Made by a program: the position numbers and the translations under genes
Assembly: GCF_029643425.1 (NCBI RefSeq)
Contig: NZ_CP119106.1
Location: forward strand, 1,550,001-1,614,000
Length of the DNA: 64,000 nt
Origin: Isoptericola sp. AK164
GTDB taxonomy: Bacteria > Actinomycetota > Actinomycetes > Actinomycetales > Cellulomonadaceae
Reading direction: 5' to 3'
Part shown: positions 22,682 to 31,899 of the stretch, one piece after another
Layout of the letters: each line of letters opens with the position of its first letter
Numbering within the stretch: position 1 is the stretch's first letter
The notes under the pieces: model-generated
Database searches by the model: none
What the model was told of the DNA's origin: nothing
What the model saw: the letters and a program-made list of their open reading frames with translations, nothing else

Positions 22682-23404
22682 TCAGGAGGGCCGGGCGTCC
22701 GCGACGGGCCGACGCCCGGCGTCGACCTCGTCCACGATCTCCAGCACCGCGTCCAGCCGGGGACCGTCGAGGCAGTAGGGCGCCTGCTCCCGCACGGCCG
22801 GCTTGGCCGCGAAGGCGACCCCAATGCCCGCGGCACCGATCATGTCCAGGTCGTTGGCGCCGTCGCCCACGGCCACGGTGTCGGCCATCGACAGGCCCAG
22901 GTCGGCGGCCCACTCGCGCAGCGTCGACTCCTTCAGGGCGCGGTCCACGACCGGGCCCGTCGTGCGGCCCGTCAGCACGCCGTCGACCGCCTCGAGCCGG
23001 TTGGCGCGCCACCGGGTGATGCCCAGCGAGTCCGCCAGCGGCTCGAGGATCTCGGCGAACCCGCCCGAGACGAGCCCGAACTCCCATCCGCGCCGCTGCA
23101 CCTCGGCGACCAGCTCCGCGGCGCCCGGCGTGAGCACGACGGCGTCGCGGACGGCGGCCAGGGCGCTCACGGGGACACCGGCCAGGGTGGCCACGCGCTC
23201 GCGCAGCGAGTCGGCGAAGTCGAGCTCGCCGCGCATCGCGCGCTCGGTGACCTCGGCGACCTGCTCGCGGGTGCCGGCGTGCTCGGCGATGAGCTCGATG
23301 ACCTCCTGCGTCAGGAACGTCGAGTCGACGTCGGTGACGACCAGGCGGCGGTGCGGTGCGTCGGACGGGTCGGGCAGGGGCGTGTCGGGGGCGCGGTCAG
23401 GCAA
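22682..23404 (-). CDS. serB: Phosphoserine phosphatase
   Basis: A 240-residue HAD phosphatase making serine from phosphoserine. Motif I is D25-V-D27-S-T, motif II is SGG in [11 protein letters not shown], and motif III is [22 protein letters not shown]. It lacks the ACT-like N-terminal extension of longer SerB proteins. The start is TTG and overlaps the end of glgC by eight bases; a start further in would remove little before motif I. Confidence 0.9.
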   Translation of the reverse strand: MPDRAPDTPLPDPSDAPHRRLVVTDVDSTFLTQEVIELIAEHAGTREQVAEVTERAMRGELDFADSLRERVATLAGVPVSALAAVRDAVVLTPGAAELVAEVQRRGWEFGLVSGGFAEILEPLADSLGITRWRANRLEAVDGVLTGRTTGPVVDRALKESTLREWAADLGLSMADTVAVGDGANDLDMIGAAGIGVAFAAKPAVREQAPYCLDGPRLDAVLEIVDEVDAGRRPVADARPS

Positions 23405-24641
23405 CGTGGGAACCCTTCGGGACGACGGTGATCCCCGAGTCGGTGACGGTGAACCCGCGGGCGCGGTCCTCCTCGTGGTCGACGCCGATCCGTGCCCGCT
23501 CGTCCACCACCACGTTCTTGTCGAGGATGGCGCGGTGGACCTGGGCGTGCCGGTGCACCTGGACGCCGTCCATCACGACCGAGTCGGTCAGCGTCGCCCA
23601 GGAGTGCAGGTGCACGCCCGGGGACAGGATGGACCCTGCGACCGTCGCGCCGGAGACGAGGACACCAGGTGAGACGATCGAGTCGGCCGCGTGGCCGAGC
23701 CGGCCCGGGCCGGCGTGCACGAACTTCGCCGGCGGCAGCCCCGTGTACCCCGTGTACAGCGGCCAGTCCTCGTTGTAGAGGTTGAAGACCGGCTGGACGG
23801 CGATGAGGTCCTTGTTGGCGTCGAAGTAGGCGTCGATGGTCCCGACGTCGCGCCAGTAGTAGCGGTCGCGGTCCGTCGCGCCGGGCACCTCGTTGCGGAT
23901 CATGTCGTACACGCCGGCCGTCCCCTCGTCGACGAACGCGGGGATGATGTCGCCCCCCATGTCGTGACGGGAGTCCGGGTTGGCCGCGTCCTTGGTCACG
24001 GCCTCGACCAGGGCGTCGGTGTCGAAGACGTAGTTGCCCATCGAGGCGAGCACCTCGGTGGGGGAGTCGGGCAGGCCGACGGGGTTGACGGGCTTCTCGA
24101 GGAACTCGCGGATGCGCGTGGGGTCCTGCGGGTCGACGTCGATGACGCCGAACTGGTCCGCCAGGGCGATGGGCTGGCGGATCGCGGACACGGTGGCCCG
24201 GGCGCCGGACTCGATGTGCGCGTCGACCATCTGCGAGAAGTCCATGCGGTACACGTGGTCGGCGCCCACGACGACGACGATGTCGGGGCGTTCGTCCTCG
24301 ATGATGTTGAGGGACTGGTGGATGGCGTCGGCCGAGCCGAGGTACCAGTGCTTGCCGACCCGCTGCTGGGCGGGCACCGAGGAGACGTAGTTGCCCAGCA
24401 GGGCCGACATGCGCCACGTCTTGGAGATGTGCCGGTCCAGCGAGTGCGACTTGTACTGCGTCAGCACGATGACGTGCAGGTAGTGGGAGTTGATGATGTT
24501 CGACAGGGCGAAGTCGACGAGCCGGTAGATCCCCCCGAACGGCACGGCGGGTTTCGCCCGCTGTGCCGTCAACGGCATCAGTCGCTTGCCCTCGCCGCCG
24601 GCGAGGACGATGGCCAGGACCCGGGGGTGTGACGATGCCAT
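23397..24641 (-). CDS. glgC: Glucose-1-phosphate adenylyltransferase
   Basis: A 414-residue ADP-glucose pyrophosphorylase that activates glucose for glycogen. It has the nucleotide motif [34 protein letters not shown], the sugar-phosphate site YEDWPLYTG-like [14 protein letters not shown] and a C-terminal left-handed helix (hexapeptide-like turns ending KGSHVA). It is divergent from glgA, so precursor and polymer synthesis genes share one regulatory gap of 67 bases. Confidence 0.96.
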   Translation of the reverse strand: MASSHPRVLAIVLAGGEGKRLMPLTAQRAKPAVPFGGIYRLVDFALSNIINSHYLHVIVLTQYKSHSLDRHISKTWRMSALLGNYVSSVPAQQRVGKHWYLGSADAIHQSLNIIEDERPDIVVVVGADHVYRMDFSQMVDAHIESGARATVSAIRQPIALADQFGVIDVDPQDPTRIREFLEKPVNPVGLPDSPTEVLASMGNYVFDTDALVEAVTKDAANPDSRHDMGGDIIPAFVDEGTAGVYDMIRNEVPGATDRDRYYWRDVGTIDAYFDANKDLIAVQPVFNLYNEDWPLYTGYTGLPPAKFVHAGPGRLGHAADSIVSPGVLVSGATVAGSILSPGVHLHSWATLTDSVVMDGVQVHRHAQVHRAILDKNVVVDERARIGVDHEEDRARGFTVTDSGITVVPKGSHVA

Positions 24642-24696
24642 GGGTCGACCCTAGGACCTCGCGGGCGCGCATGCCGCACGACGCGGCGGGCGACGA

Positions 24697-24702
24697 TATG
24701 TT
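24697..24702 (+). promoter_or_regulatory. -10 box of a probably leaderless glgA transcript
   Basis: TATGTT stands six bases upstream of the GTG start codon, which would place transcription initiation on the start codon itself. No Shine-Dalgarno sequence precedes the GTG. Confidence 0.5.
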
Positions 24703-24708
24703 GAGGGT

Positions 24709-25935
24709 GTGAGCACCCGACCCGTCATCGACCTGCTGACCCGCGAGTACCCGCCGCACGTCTACGGCGGAGCCGGGGTGCACGTGGCCGAGCTCTCCCG
24801 CGTCCTGCGCGCCCACGCCGACGTGCGCGTACGCTGCTTCGACGGTCCGCGCCCCGACGCCGAGGACGTGACCGGCTACGACGTGCCCGGCACGCTCACC
24901 GGCGCCAACGCCTCCCTGCGCACGCTCGGGGTGGACCTGGCGATGGCCGAGGACGTCGCCGGTGCCGACGTCGTGCACTCCCACACCTGGTACGCGAACA
25001 TGGCGGGCCACCTGGGCGGCCTGCTGCACGACGTCCCGCACGTGGTGACCGCGCACTCCCTGGAGCCGCTGCGGCCCTGGAAGGCCGAGCAGCTCGGCGG
25101 CGGGTACGCGGTCTCGAGCTGGGCCGAGCGCACCGCCTACCTCGGGGCCGCGGGGATCGTCGCCGTCTCGGCCGGCATGCGCGCCGACATCCTGCGCTGC
25201 TACCCCGAGCTCGACCCGGACCGCGTCCACGTCGTGCACAACGGGATCGACCTGGACGGCTGGGTCCGTCCGCACGAGGACTCCGTGGCCCGCGTCGCCG
25301 CGGAGCGCGGCATCGACACCGACCGGCCGGCCGTGGTGTTCGTCGGGCGCATCACCCGCCAGAAGGGGCTGCCGCACTTCCTGCGGGCGGCCGCCCAGCT
25401 GCCGCCCGAGGTGCAGGTGATCCTCTGCGCGGGCGCCCCGGACACCGACGAGATCATGGCCGAGGTGCGCGGGCTGGTCGACGACCTGCGCGCGGCCCGC
25501 GGCGGCGGGGCCGAGGCCGGCGTGGTGTGGATCGAGGAGATGCTGCCCCGTCCTGAGCTGTGCGCCGTGCTGGCCGCCTCGACGGTGTTCGTGTGCCCCT
25601 CGGTCTACGAGCCGCTGGGCATCGTCAACCTCGAGGCGATGGCGGTCGGGCTGCCCGTGGTGGGCTCCGCGACCGGAGGTATCCCCGAGGTCGTCGACGA
25701 CGGCGTGACGGGCACGCTGGTCCCGATCGAGCAGTCCGACGACGGCACCGGGACGCCGCTCGACCCCGACCGTTTCGAGGCCGACCTGGCCGCCGCGCTG
25801 ACGGACCTGGCCGGGGACCCCGTCCGGGCGGCCGCCTGGGGCGCGGCGGGCCGTCGTCGTGCGGAGGAGCACTTCGCGTGGTCCGCCATCGCCGAGCGCA
25901 CGATGGACGTGTACCGCGGCGTGCTCGGCGCGTGA
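24709..25935 (+). CDS. glgA: Glycogen synthase, actinobacterial GT4 type
   Basis: A 408-residue GT4 glycosyltransferase. The N-terminus LLTREYPPHVYGGAGVHVAEL, the HSHTWYANMAGHL block, VVFVGRITRQKGL and the acidic E-x7-E motif in VYEPLGIVNLEAMA fit the actinobacterial GlgA/GlgM family. That family uses ADP-glucose, either to extend glycogen or, in mycobacteria, to make maltose-1-phosphate. The GTG is used; its stop overlaps the next gene's GTG. Confidence 0.93.
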   Translation: MSTRPVIDLLTREYPPHVYGGAGVHVAELSRVLRAHADVRVRCFDGPRPDAEDVTGYDVPGTLTGANASLRTLGVDLAMAEDVAGADVVHSHTWYANMAGHLGGLLHDVPHVVTAHSLEPLRPWKAEQLGGGYAVSSWAERTAYLGAAGIVAVSAGMRADILRCYPELDPDRVHVVHNGIDLDGWVRPHEDSVARVAAERGIDTDRPAVVFVGRITRQKGLPHFLRAAAQLPPEVQVILCAGAPDTDEIMAEVRGLVDDLRAARGGGAEAGVVWIEEMLPRPELCAVLAASTVFVCPSVYEPLGIVNLEAMAVGLPVVGSATGGIPEVVDDGVTGTLVPIEQSDDGTGTPLDPDRFEADLAAALTDLAGDPVRAAAWGAAGRRRAEEHFAWSAIAERTMDVYRGVLGA

Positions 25936-26552
25936 GCCGGCAGGGCCGCCGACGGCGGCAGGGGCTGTGGGACGACGTGCGGGTCCGTGGGCTGAGCCCC
26001 GAGGAGCAGGTCCGTCCGGCGGCGTTCCTGCGCGCGGGCACGGTGGACGCGGCGACGCTGCTGGTGCTGCGCGCGCTGCGCCGGGCGGTGTGGCCCCTGG
26101 TGGTGATCGGCCTCGCGGTGGCGTGGGTGAGCGGTGACCTCACGAACGGGGCGATGAGCTGGCTGACCGACCCGACCCAGCTGGCCGACCCGGCGGCGCT
26201 GATCGGTCTGATCCTGTCCCCGCTGGTCGTCTTCGCGGCGGGAGTGGCGCTGCGGATCATCGTCAACCTGACAGCGCTCGCGGTCGCCGCACCGCTGGCG
26301 CAGGGAGCCTGGGTGGCCGGGACGGAGGCCGTCTCCCGGGGGCGGCGGCTGATCGACCTGGCCTACCTCTCGGCGGGCTACCGGTCGGTGCGCTGGTCCT
26401 ACGCGGTCCAGCGCGAGGCGGTCGCCCGGTGCGGGATGCTGGGGCGACAGCTCGCGTTCGTCGAGACGCTGGGGCGCATCGCGCTGCCCGTGTCGATCGT
26501 CGTCTTCGTCTGGATCGTCTACGACAGCGTGTCGACGGGCACCGCGGGCTGA
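25932..26552 (+). CDS. Membrane protein of unknown function
   Basis: A 206-residue protein that I do not recognise. The N-terminal 40 residues are basic and soluble, followed by hydrophobic helices at about 50-70, 82-110 and 180-200. The GTG start overlaps the glgA stop, so it is the second gene of a glgA operon. It converges on the next gene with only 15 bases between stops. Confidence 0.7.
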   Translation: MSRQGRRRRQGLWDDVRVRGLSPEEQVRPAAFLRAGTVDAATLLVLRALRRAVWPLVVIGLAVAWVSGDLTNGAMSWLTDPTQLADPAALIGLILSPLVVFAAGVALRIIVNLTALAVAAPLAQGAWVAGTEAVSRGRRLIDLAYLSAGYRSVRWSYAVQREAVARCGMLGRQLAFVETLGRIALPVSIVVFVWIVYDSVSTGTAG

Positions 26553-26567
26553 GCGCCCGTCGGGCGG

Positions 26568-27335
26568 CTACCGCACCGCGGCGTAGGTCGCCGCGCCCAG
26601 CGCCCGCCGGGCCGTGCGGTCGACCTCGCGCAGCGCGGTGGAGCGCTGGTCGGCCTGCCAGAGGTTCACCGCGCCGCCGTCGTCCGCGGTGGCCAGGTCG
26701 ACGATCTGCAGCAGGCGCCAGGCGAGCTGGAGCACGCGGGCACGCCGCCCCTCGAGCTCGGGGACGGGCCAGCCGGCCGTCGTCGAGGAGCGCAGCCGCT
26801 CGATGGCGTCGGCCGCGTCGTCGCGCCAGCGCGCCACGTCGAGGGAGTCCAGGGCGTCGGTGGCGACGATCAGGCTGCTGCGCAGCTCGCGCTCGGCGTC
26901 GGCGAGCGAGCCCACGGTGCCGGCCACCAGGGTCGACCACGGGGGCACGGCGATGATCTCCCAGGACACCAGGTGACCCGGTTCGAGCGCGCTGCCGAAG
27001 GCGGTCACGTGCGGCACCGCGGCCCAGGACCCCTCGGCGGTCGAGACGAGCACGCACTCGCCGGCCTCGACGGCGTCGTGGGCGGCGGGTGCGGGCACCC
27101 CGGACGGGTCGCCCGGGGCGGGCAGCAGGGCGCACACCTCGCGCGGACCCGTCGAGAACGCGGCGACGAGGTCGGCCAGGGTGCCGGACGTGTCCGCGGA
27201 CCCGGGCAGCCCGACGACGGTGTGCGGCTCGTCGTCGTCGGTCACCGACCGCACGGCCACGCCGTGCGAGGCGCCGACGGCCTGGAGCCACAGCGCCAGG
27301 ACGACGCTGCGGGGCAGGAGGTTGCTCGCTTCCAC
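26568..27335 (-). CDS. Unrecognised soluble protein
   Basis: A protein of about 255 residues with no motif that I can name. It has an N-terminal NLLPRSVVLALWLQAVGASHG and a long helical C-terminal half rich in Arg and Ala (RWRDDAADAIERLR, RRARVLQLAWRLLQIVDLA). The start is uncertain: GTG at 27335 (VEASN) is used, with another GTG three codons earlier. It is divergent from the orphan ABC ATPase, 87 bases apart. Confidence 0.65.
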   Translation of the reverse strand: MEASNLLPRSVVLALWLQAVGASHGVAVRSVTDDDEPHTVVGLPGSADTSGTLADLVAAFSTGPREVCALLPAPGDPSGVPAPAAHDAVEAGECVLVSTAEGSWAAVPHVTAFGSALEPGHLVSWEIIAVPPWSTLVAGTVGSLADAERELRSSLIVATDALDSLDVARWRDDAADAIERLRSSTTAGWPVPELEGRRARVLQLAWRLLQIVDLATADDGGAVNLWQADQRSTALREVDRTARRALGAATYAAVR

Positions 27336-27422
27336 CCCATGCACGATAGACGGCGGCGCCCGCCGTGACACGTCGCGGTCGGCGGTCCGACGGCGAGGCA
27401 GGCTCCGGTAGGGTCGGGCACC

Positions 27423-28220
27423 ATGAGCGCGGTACTCGACCTGCAGGGCGTCACCGTCCGACGCGGCACCTCGACCATCGTCGACACCATCGACTGGACC
27501 GTCTCCGAGGGGGAGCGGTGGATCGTGCTCGGGCCCAACGGCGCCGGCAAGACCACCCTGCTGCAGATCCTCGCCGCCCGGTCGCACCCGACCGCGGGCA
27601 CTGCGACGCTGCTGGGAGAGCAGCTCGGGAAGACCGACGTGTTCGAGCTGCGTCCGCGGATCGGGTTCTCCTCGGCGGCTCTGGCCGACAAGATCCCGGC
27701 GGGGGAGACGGTGCGCGACGTCGTCCTGACGGCGGCGTACGGCGTCACCGGTCGCTGGCGCGAGGAGTACGAGGAGCTCGACGAGAAGCAGGCGCAGGAC
27801 CTGCTCGCCGCCTTCGACGTCGGCGACCTGATCGACCGCCACTACGGCACCCTGTCCGAGGGGGAGCGCAAGCGGGTCCAGATCGCCCGCGCGCTGATGA
27901 CCGACCCCGAGGTGCTGCTGCTCGACGAGCCCGCCGCCGGCCTGGACCTGGCCGGTCGCGAGGAGCTCGTCGGGGCGCTGGCCGAGCTGGCCGGGGACCC
28001 GGCCTCGCCGGTCCTGGTCGTGGTCACCCACCACGTGGAGGAGATCCCCCCGGGGTTCACCCACCTGCTGCTGCTCGGCGACGGCCACGTGCAGGCGTCC
28101 GGACCCATCGAGGAGGTCCTCACCGCCGAGAACCTGTCGAAGGCGTTCGGCATGGACCTGCTGGTCGCGCACGGGGGCGGGCGCTGGCTGGCGCGCGCCG
28201 CACGCCCCGCCGGCCGCTGA
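27423..28220 (+). CDS. Orphan ABC-type ATPase
   Basis: A 265-residue ABC ATPase with Walker [10 protein letters not shown], signature LSEGERKRVQIARAL (a serine-glutamate variant of LSGGQ), Walker B VLLLDEPAAGLDLAGR and a switch His in VVTHHVEEIP. It resembles the ModF/YlmA group of ATPases found without a permease. No membrane partner is adjacent. A TAGGGT box at 27409-27414, eight bases before the ATG, suggests a leaderless transcript. Confidence 0.85.
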   Translation: MSAVLDLQGVTVRRGTSTIVDTIDWTVSEGERWIVLGPNGAGKTTLLQILAARSHPTAGTATLLGEQLGKTDVFELRPRIGFSSAALADKIPAGETVRDVVLTAAYGVTGRWREEYEELDEKQAQDLLAAFDVGDLIDRHYGTLSEGERKRVQIARALMTDPEVLLLDEPAAGLDLAGREELVGALAELAGDPASPVLVVVTHHVEEIPPGFTHLLLLGDGHVQASGPIEEVLTAENLSKAFGMDLLVAHGGGRWLARAARPAGR

Positions 28221-28312
28221 GGCGACCGCCGGCGACACACCCGGTGACCCCCTGCACGTCGCGGCCTCGGCTTTGGTAAATTCGGAGCAAAGCAGACGGC
28301 GAGGTCGGAGGC

Positions 28313-28807
28313 GTGATGGACGGCTGGTTGTGGTGGATCGCCGGGGCGTTCGTCCTGGCGATCGTCGAGATGATCTCCCTCGACCTGGTGTTCATCATGC
28401 TCGCGGGCGGCGCGGTCGCCGGTGGCCTCACGGCGGCGGGAGGTGGACCCGTGTGGCTCCAGATCATCGTGGCGTGCGTCGTGGCGGTGCTGCTCCTGGC
28501 GGTGCTGCGTCCCTGGCTGCTGCAGAACCTGCGCCAGCGCACCGACCTGGTCGAGACCAACGCCGCGGCCCAGGTCGGACGGCTCGCGATCGTGCTCGCC
28601 GAGGTCACCGAGACCGGCGGCCGGGTCAAGCTCTCCGGTGAGGTGTGGTCGGCCCGCCTGCCCGACGACGGCGTCCCCGACAGCAGCGACCGGATCCCCG
28701 AGGGCGTGGAGGTCCGGGTCGTCGCCATCGACGGCGCGACCGCGGTCGTGACACCCGCGTCCTCCCCGAGCTCACCGACCACCGACGACGGCGGTCGGCT
28801 CGTCTGA
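28313..28807 (+). CDS. NfeD-like membrane protein
   Basis: A 164-residue protein with transmembrane helices at about residues 5-60 (WLWWIAGAFVLAIVEMI, IIVACVVAVLLLAVLRPWLL) and a C-terminal OB-fold-like domain (GRVKLSGEVWSARLPDD). This is the short NfeD form that pairs with SPFH proteins. GTG at 28313 or the ATG three bases on may start it. A TAAATT box lies at 28277-28282. It is followed by its SPFH partner after 36 bases. Confidence 0.88.
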   Translation: MMDGWLWWIAGAFVLAIVEMISLDLVFIMLAGGAVAGGLTAAGGGPVWLQIIVACVVAVLLLAVLRPWLLQNLRQRTDLVETNAAAQVGRLAIVLAEVTETGGRVKLSGEVWSARLPDDGVPDSSDRIPEGVEVRVVAIDGATAVVTPASSPSSPTTDDGGRLV

Positions 28808-28843
28808 TCCTCCCCGCACCACCCACAACGGAAAGAGTGCTTC

Positions 28844-30031
28844 GTGGAACTCGCCACCATCATCGGCTGGGTCGTCCTGCTCGCGTTCGTGATCTTCGTG
28901 ATCACGGCGCTGTTCAAGATGGTCCGCGTCGTGCCCCAGGCCACCGCGCTGATCATCGAGCGCCTCGGCCGCTACCAGAAGACCTTCGACCCCGGCCTGC
29001 ACTGGCTGGTGCCGTTCATCGACAAGGTGCGGGCCGGCGTCGACCTGCGCGAGCAGGTCGTCTCGTTCCCGCCGCAGCCGGTGATCACCTCGGACAACCT
29101 CGTGGTCGAGATCGACACCGTCATCTACTTCCAGGTCACCGAGCCCAAGTCCGCGGTCTACGAGATCTCGAACTACATCACCGGTATCGAGCAGCTCACC
29201 GTCACCACGCTGCGCAACGTCGTCGGGTCCATGGACCTCGAGCAGACGCTGACCAGCCGTGACCAGATCAACGGCCAGCTCCGCGGGGTCCTCGACGAGG
29301 CGACGGGCCGCTGGGGCGTCCGCGTCAACCGTGTCGAGCTGAAGTCCATCGAGCCGCCGGCCTCCGTGCAGGGCGCGATGGAGCAGCAGATGCGCGCCGA
29401 GCGCGACCGCCGCGCCGCCATCCTCACCGCCGAGGGTGTCAAGCAGTCGCAGATCCTCACGGCCGAGGGTGAGAAGCAGTCCCAGATCCTGCGGGCCGAG
29501 GGTGACGCGCAGTCGGCGATCCTGCAGGCCGAGGGTGAGGCGCGGGCCATCCTCCAGGTCTTCGAGGCGATCCACCAGGGCAACCCCGACCCGAAGCTGC
29601 TGGCCTACCAGTACCTGCAGATGCTCCCCGAGATCGCCAACGGCAGCTCGTCCAAGCTGTGGGTCGTGCCGACCGAGTTCACCGCCGCCCTGGGCTCCAT
29701 CGCCAAGGGCTTCGGCGGGACGCCGGGCACCCCGGGCATCCCCACCGAGCCCGGCGACGACGAGGACGACGGCGGCGCCGGAGCGGCGCTGTCCTCCGCG
29801 CTGGGGCAGTCGGGGCTGCAGGACCCGGGCGAGGCGCTCGCCGAGGCGCGCCGCCAGGCCGAGGCGGCCACGGCCGACGCCACGAGCTCCGGCACCCGTT
29901 CCGGGTCGCCGTTCGACCCGTCGGTCGAGCGCGGGCAGCGTCCCGCCGGCGAGCAGCCGCCGACGGCGCCCCCGTCGCCGCGGCCGCGGACGGTCGGCGA
30001 CGACGAGCCGCCGGCCCCGCCCCAGCAGTGA
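28844..30031 (+). CDS. SPFH/stomatin-like membrane protein
   Basis: A 395-residue SPFH (band 7) protein with an N-terminal helix (residues 4-25), the SPFH domain to about 190 (VPQATALIIERLGRYQKTFDPGLHWLVPF, then RDQINGQLRGVLDEATGRWG) and a coiled helix at about 192-230. In that helix an 11-residue unit built on AEGxKQSQIL repeats about four times. The C-terminal 110 residues are low-complexity, rich in Gly, Pro and acids. SPFH-NfeD pairs form oligomers in ordered membrane microdomains. Confidence 0.9.
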   Translation: MELATIIGWVVLLAFVIFVITALFKMVRVVPQATALIIERLGRYQKTFDPGLHWLVPFIDKVRAGVDLREQVVSFPPQPVITSDNLVVEIDTVIYFQVTEPKSAVYEISNYITGIEQLTVTTLRNVVGSMDLEQTLTSRDQINGQLRGVLDEATGRWGVRVNRVELKSIEPPASVQGAMEQQMRAERDRRAAILTAEGVKQSQILTAEGEKQSQILRAEGDAQSAILQAEGEARAILQVFEAIHQGNPDPKLLAYQYLQMLPEIANGSSSKLWVVPTEFTAALGSIAKGFGGTPGTPGIPTEPGDDEDDGGAGAALSSALGQSGLQDPGEALAEARRQAEAATADATSSGTRSGSPFDPSVERGQRPAGEQPPTAPPSPRPRTVGDDEPPAPPQQ

Positions 30032-30082
30032 CCTGACGGCGCCGACCTCGCCGTGGTCCCGCCCGAGCCCCGTCGTCCTGCG

Positions 30083-30109
30083 GTGGACGGCGGGGCTCGC
30101 GCCGTCCAC
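30083..30109. terminator. Hairpin after the SPFH gene
   Basis: Nine-base arms GTGGACGGC (30083-30091) and GCCGTCCAC (30101-30109) with a 9-base loop lie between the SPFH stop and the ABC exporter start. No U tract is present, so termination strength is uncertain. Confidence 0.45.
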
Positions 30110-30147
30110 GCTGAGGGAGCACCGCCGACCCGGACCCAGGAGTCCTG

Positions 30148-31899
30148 ATGCTCGTCACGCTCGTCCGGCGCTACCTGCGCCCCTACCTCGGTGCCGTCGT
30201 CGTGCTGCTGGTGCTGCAGCTCGCGCAGACCCTGGCGACGCTGTACCTGCCGTCGCTCAACGCCGACATCGTCGACCAGGGCGTCGTCCAGGGGGACACC
30301 GGCTACATCCTCGAGGTCGGGGGAGTGATGCTCCTCGTCTCGCTGGGACAGGTGGTCTGCGCGATCGGGGCGATCGGCCTCGGGGCGCGGGCGGCGACGG
30401 CGTTCGGCCGTGACCTGCGGCGCGACCTGTTCGACGCGGTCCAGGGTTTCTCGGCCCGCGAGCTCGGGCAGTTCGGGGCGCCGTCGCTGATCACCCGGAC
30501 GACCAACGACGTCCAGCAGGTCATGATGATGGTGCTGATGACCTTCACCATCATGGTCGTGGCGCCGATCATGATGGTCGGCGGCGTCGTCATGGCGCTG
30601 CGCGAGGACGGCAGCCTGTCGCTGCTCCTGCTCGTCGTGGTCCCGGTGCTCGGCGGTGTGCTCGGCGTGCTGCTGTGGCGGATGGTGCCCTACTTCCGGG
30701 CGATGCAGACGCGCATCGACGCGATCAACGGCGTCCTGCGCGAGCAGATCACCGGCCTGCGCGTGGTGCGGGCCTTCGTGCGTGAGCGTGCCGAGGCGGA
30801 ACGTTTCGCCGCGGCGAACACGCGGCTGTACGACGTCTCGCTCGGCGCCGGCAAGCTGATGGCGCTGGCCTTCCCGGTGGTCATGCTCATCATGAACCTG
30901 TCGCAGGTGGCGGTGCTCTGGTTCGGCGCCGGAGAGGTCGCCGACGGGTCGCTGCAGGTCGGGTCCCTCATCGCCTTCCTCAGCTACATCATGTTCATCC
31001 TCATGGCGGTGATGATGTCGACGATGATGGTGATGATGGTGCCGCGGGCCTCCGTCGCCGCGGGCCGCATCGGCGAGGTGCTGGCCACCGAGACCTCCGT
31101 CGTCGAGCCCGCCGCACCGGTCGGTCTCGCGCAGCTGTCCGACGGCGCCGGGCCGCGGGGGCGCGTCGCGTTCGAGGGGGTGCGGTTCGGCTACCCGGGG
31201 GCCGACGACCCGGTGCTGCAGGACGTCGACCTCGTCGCGGAGCCGGGACGGACCACCGCGATCATCGGCTCGACCGGGTCCGGCAAGACGACGCTGCTGA
31301 ACCTCGTGCCCCGGCTGTACGACGTCACCGCCGGGCGGGTCACGATCGACGGCGTCGACGTGCGGGACCTGTCCACGGCCGACCTGGGGTCCGTGCTGGG
31401 GCTCGTGCCGCAGCAGGCCTACCTGTTCTCCGGGACGATCGCCGACAACCTGCGGTACGGCAAGGCCGACGCCACCGAGGCGGAGATGTGGGACGCGCTC
31501 GAGGTGGCCCAGGCCCGCGGCTTCGTCGAGGCCCTGCCCGACGGCCTGGAGGCGTCGGTGGCCCAGGGCGGCACGACGTTCTCCGGCGGTCAGCGCCAGC
31601 GCCTGGCGATCGCCCGGGCCGTGATCCGCCGTCCGCTCGTCTACCTCTTCGACGACTCGTTCTCCGCCCTGGACTACGCGACCGACGCCCGGCTCCGGGC
31701 CGCGCTGCGCCCGCGCACCGCCCGCGCGACGGTGCTCGTCGTCGCCCAGCGGGTCGCCACCATCCGCGACGCCGACCAGATCCTGGTGCTCGACCACGGC
31801 CGGGTCGTCGGGCGGGGCACCCACGCCGAGCTGCTCGCCGAGAACGCCACGTACGCCGAGATCGTCACCTCCCAGATGTCGAGGGAGGAGGCGGCATGA
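30148..31899 (+). CDS. ABC exporter half-subunit with degenerate Walker B
   Basis: A 583-residue half-transporter: six helices in residues about 1-310 and an ABC domain. Walker A is GSTGSGKTT (from residue 374) and the signature is canonical FSGGQRQR (about 478). Walker B reads YLFDDSFSALD, so the catalytic Glu is replaced by Asp at residue 503. That is the hallmark of the degenerate subunit of heterodimeric exporters of the TM287/288 type. Its stop overlaps the ATG of the partner gene. Confidence 0.92.
   Translation: MLVTLVRRYLRPYLGAVVVLLVLQLAQTLATLYLPSLNADIVDQGVVQGDTGYILEVGGVMLLVSLGQVVCAIGAIGLGARAATAFGRDLRRDLFDAVQGFSARELGQFGAPSLITRTTNDVQQVMMMVLMTFTIMVVAPIMMVGGVVMALREDGSLSLLLLVVVPVLGGVLGVLLWRMVPYFRAMQTRIDAINGVLREQITGLRVVRAFVRERAEAERFAAANTRLYDVSLGAGKLMALAFPVVMLIMNLSQVAVLWFGAGEVADGSLQVGSLIAFLSYIMFILMAVMMSTMMVMMVPRASVAAGRIGEVLATETSVVEPAAPVGLAQLSDGAGPRGRVAFEGVRFGYPGADDPVLQDVDLVAEPGRTTAIIGSTGSGKTTLLNLVPRLYDVTAGRVTIDGVDVRDLSTADLGSVLGLVPQQAYLFSGTIADNLRYGKADATEAEMWDALEVAQARGFVEALPDGLEASVAQGGTTFSGGQRQRLAIARAVIRRPLVYLFDDSFSALDYATDARLRAALRPRTARATVLVVAQRVATIRDADQILVLDHGRVVGRGTHAELLAENATYAEIVTSQMSREEAA

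Noticed and set aside
29424-29560. Tandem-like DNA repeat in the SPFH gene
   Set aside because: It encodes the coiled-coil repeats normal for this family rather than a mobile repeat.
30504-31045. ATG/Met-rich repeated stretches in the exporter gene
   Set aside because: These are hydrophobic helices coded with many ATG codons, not a DNA repeat or CRISPR.
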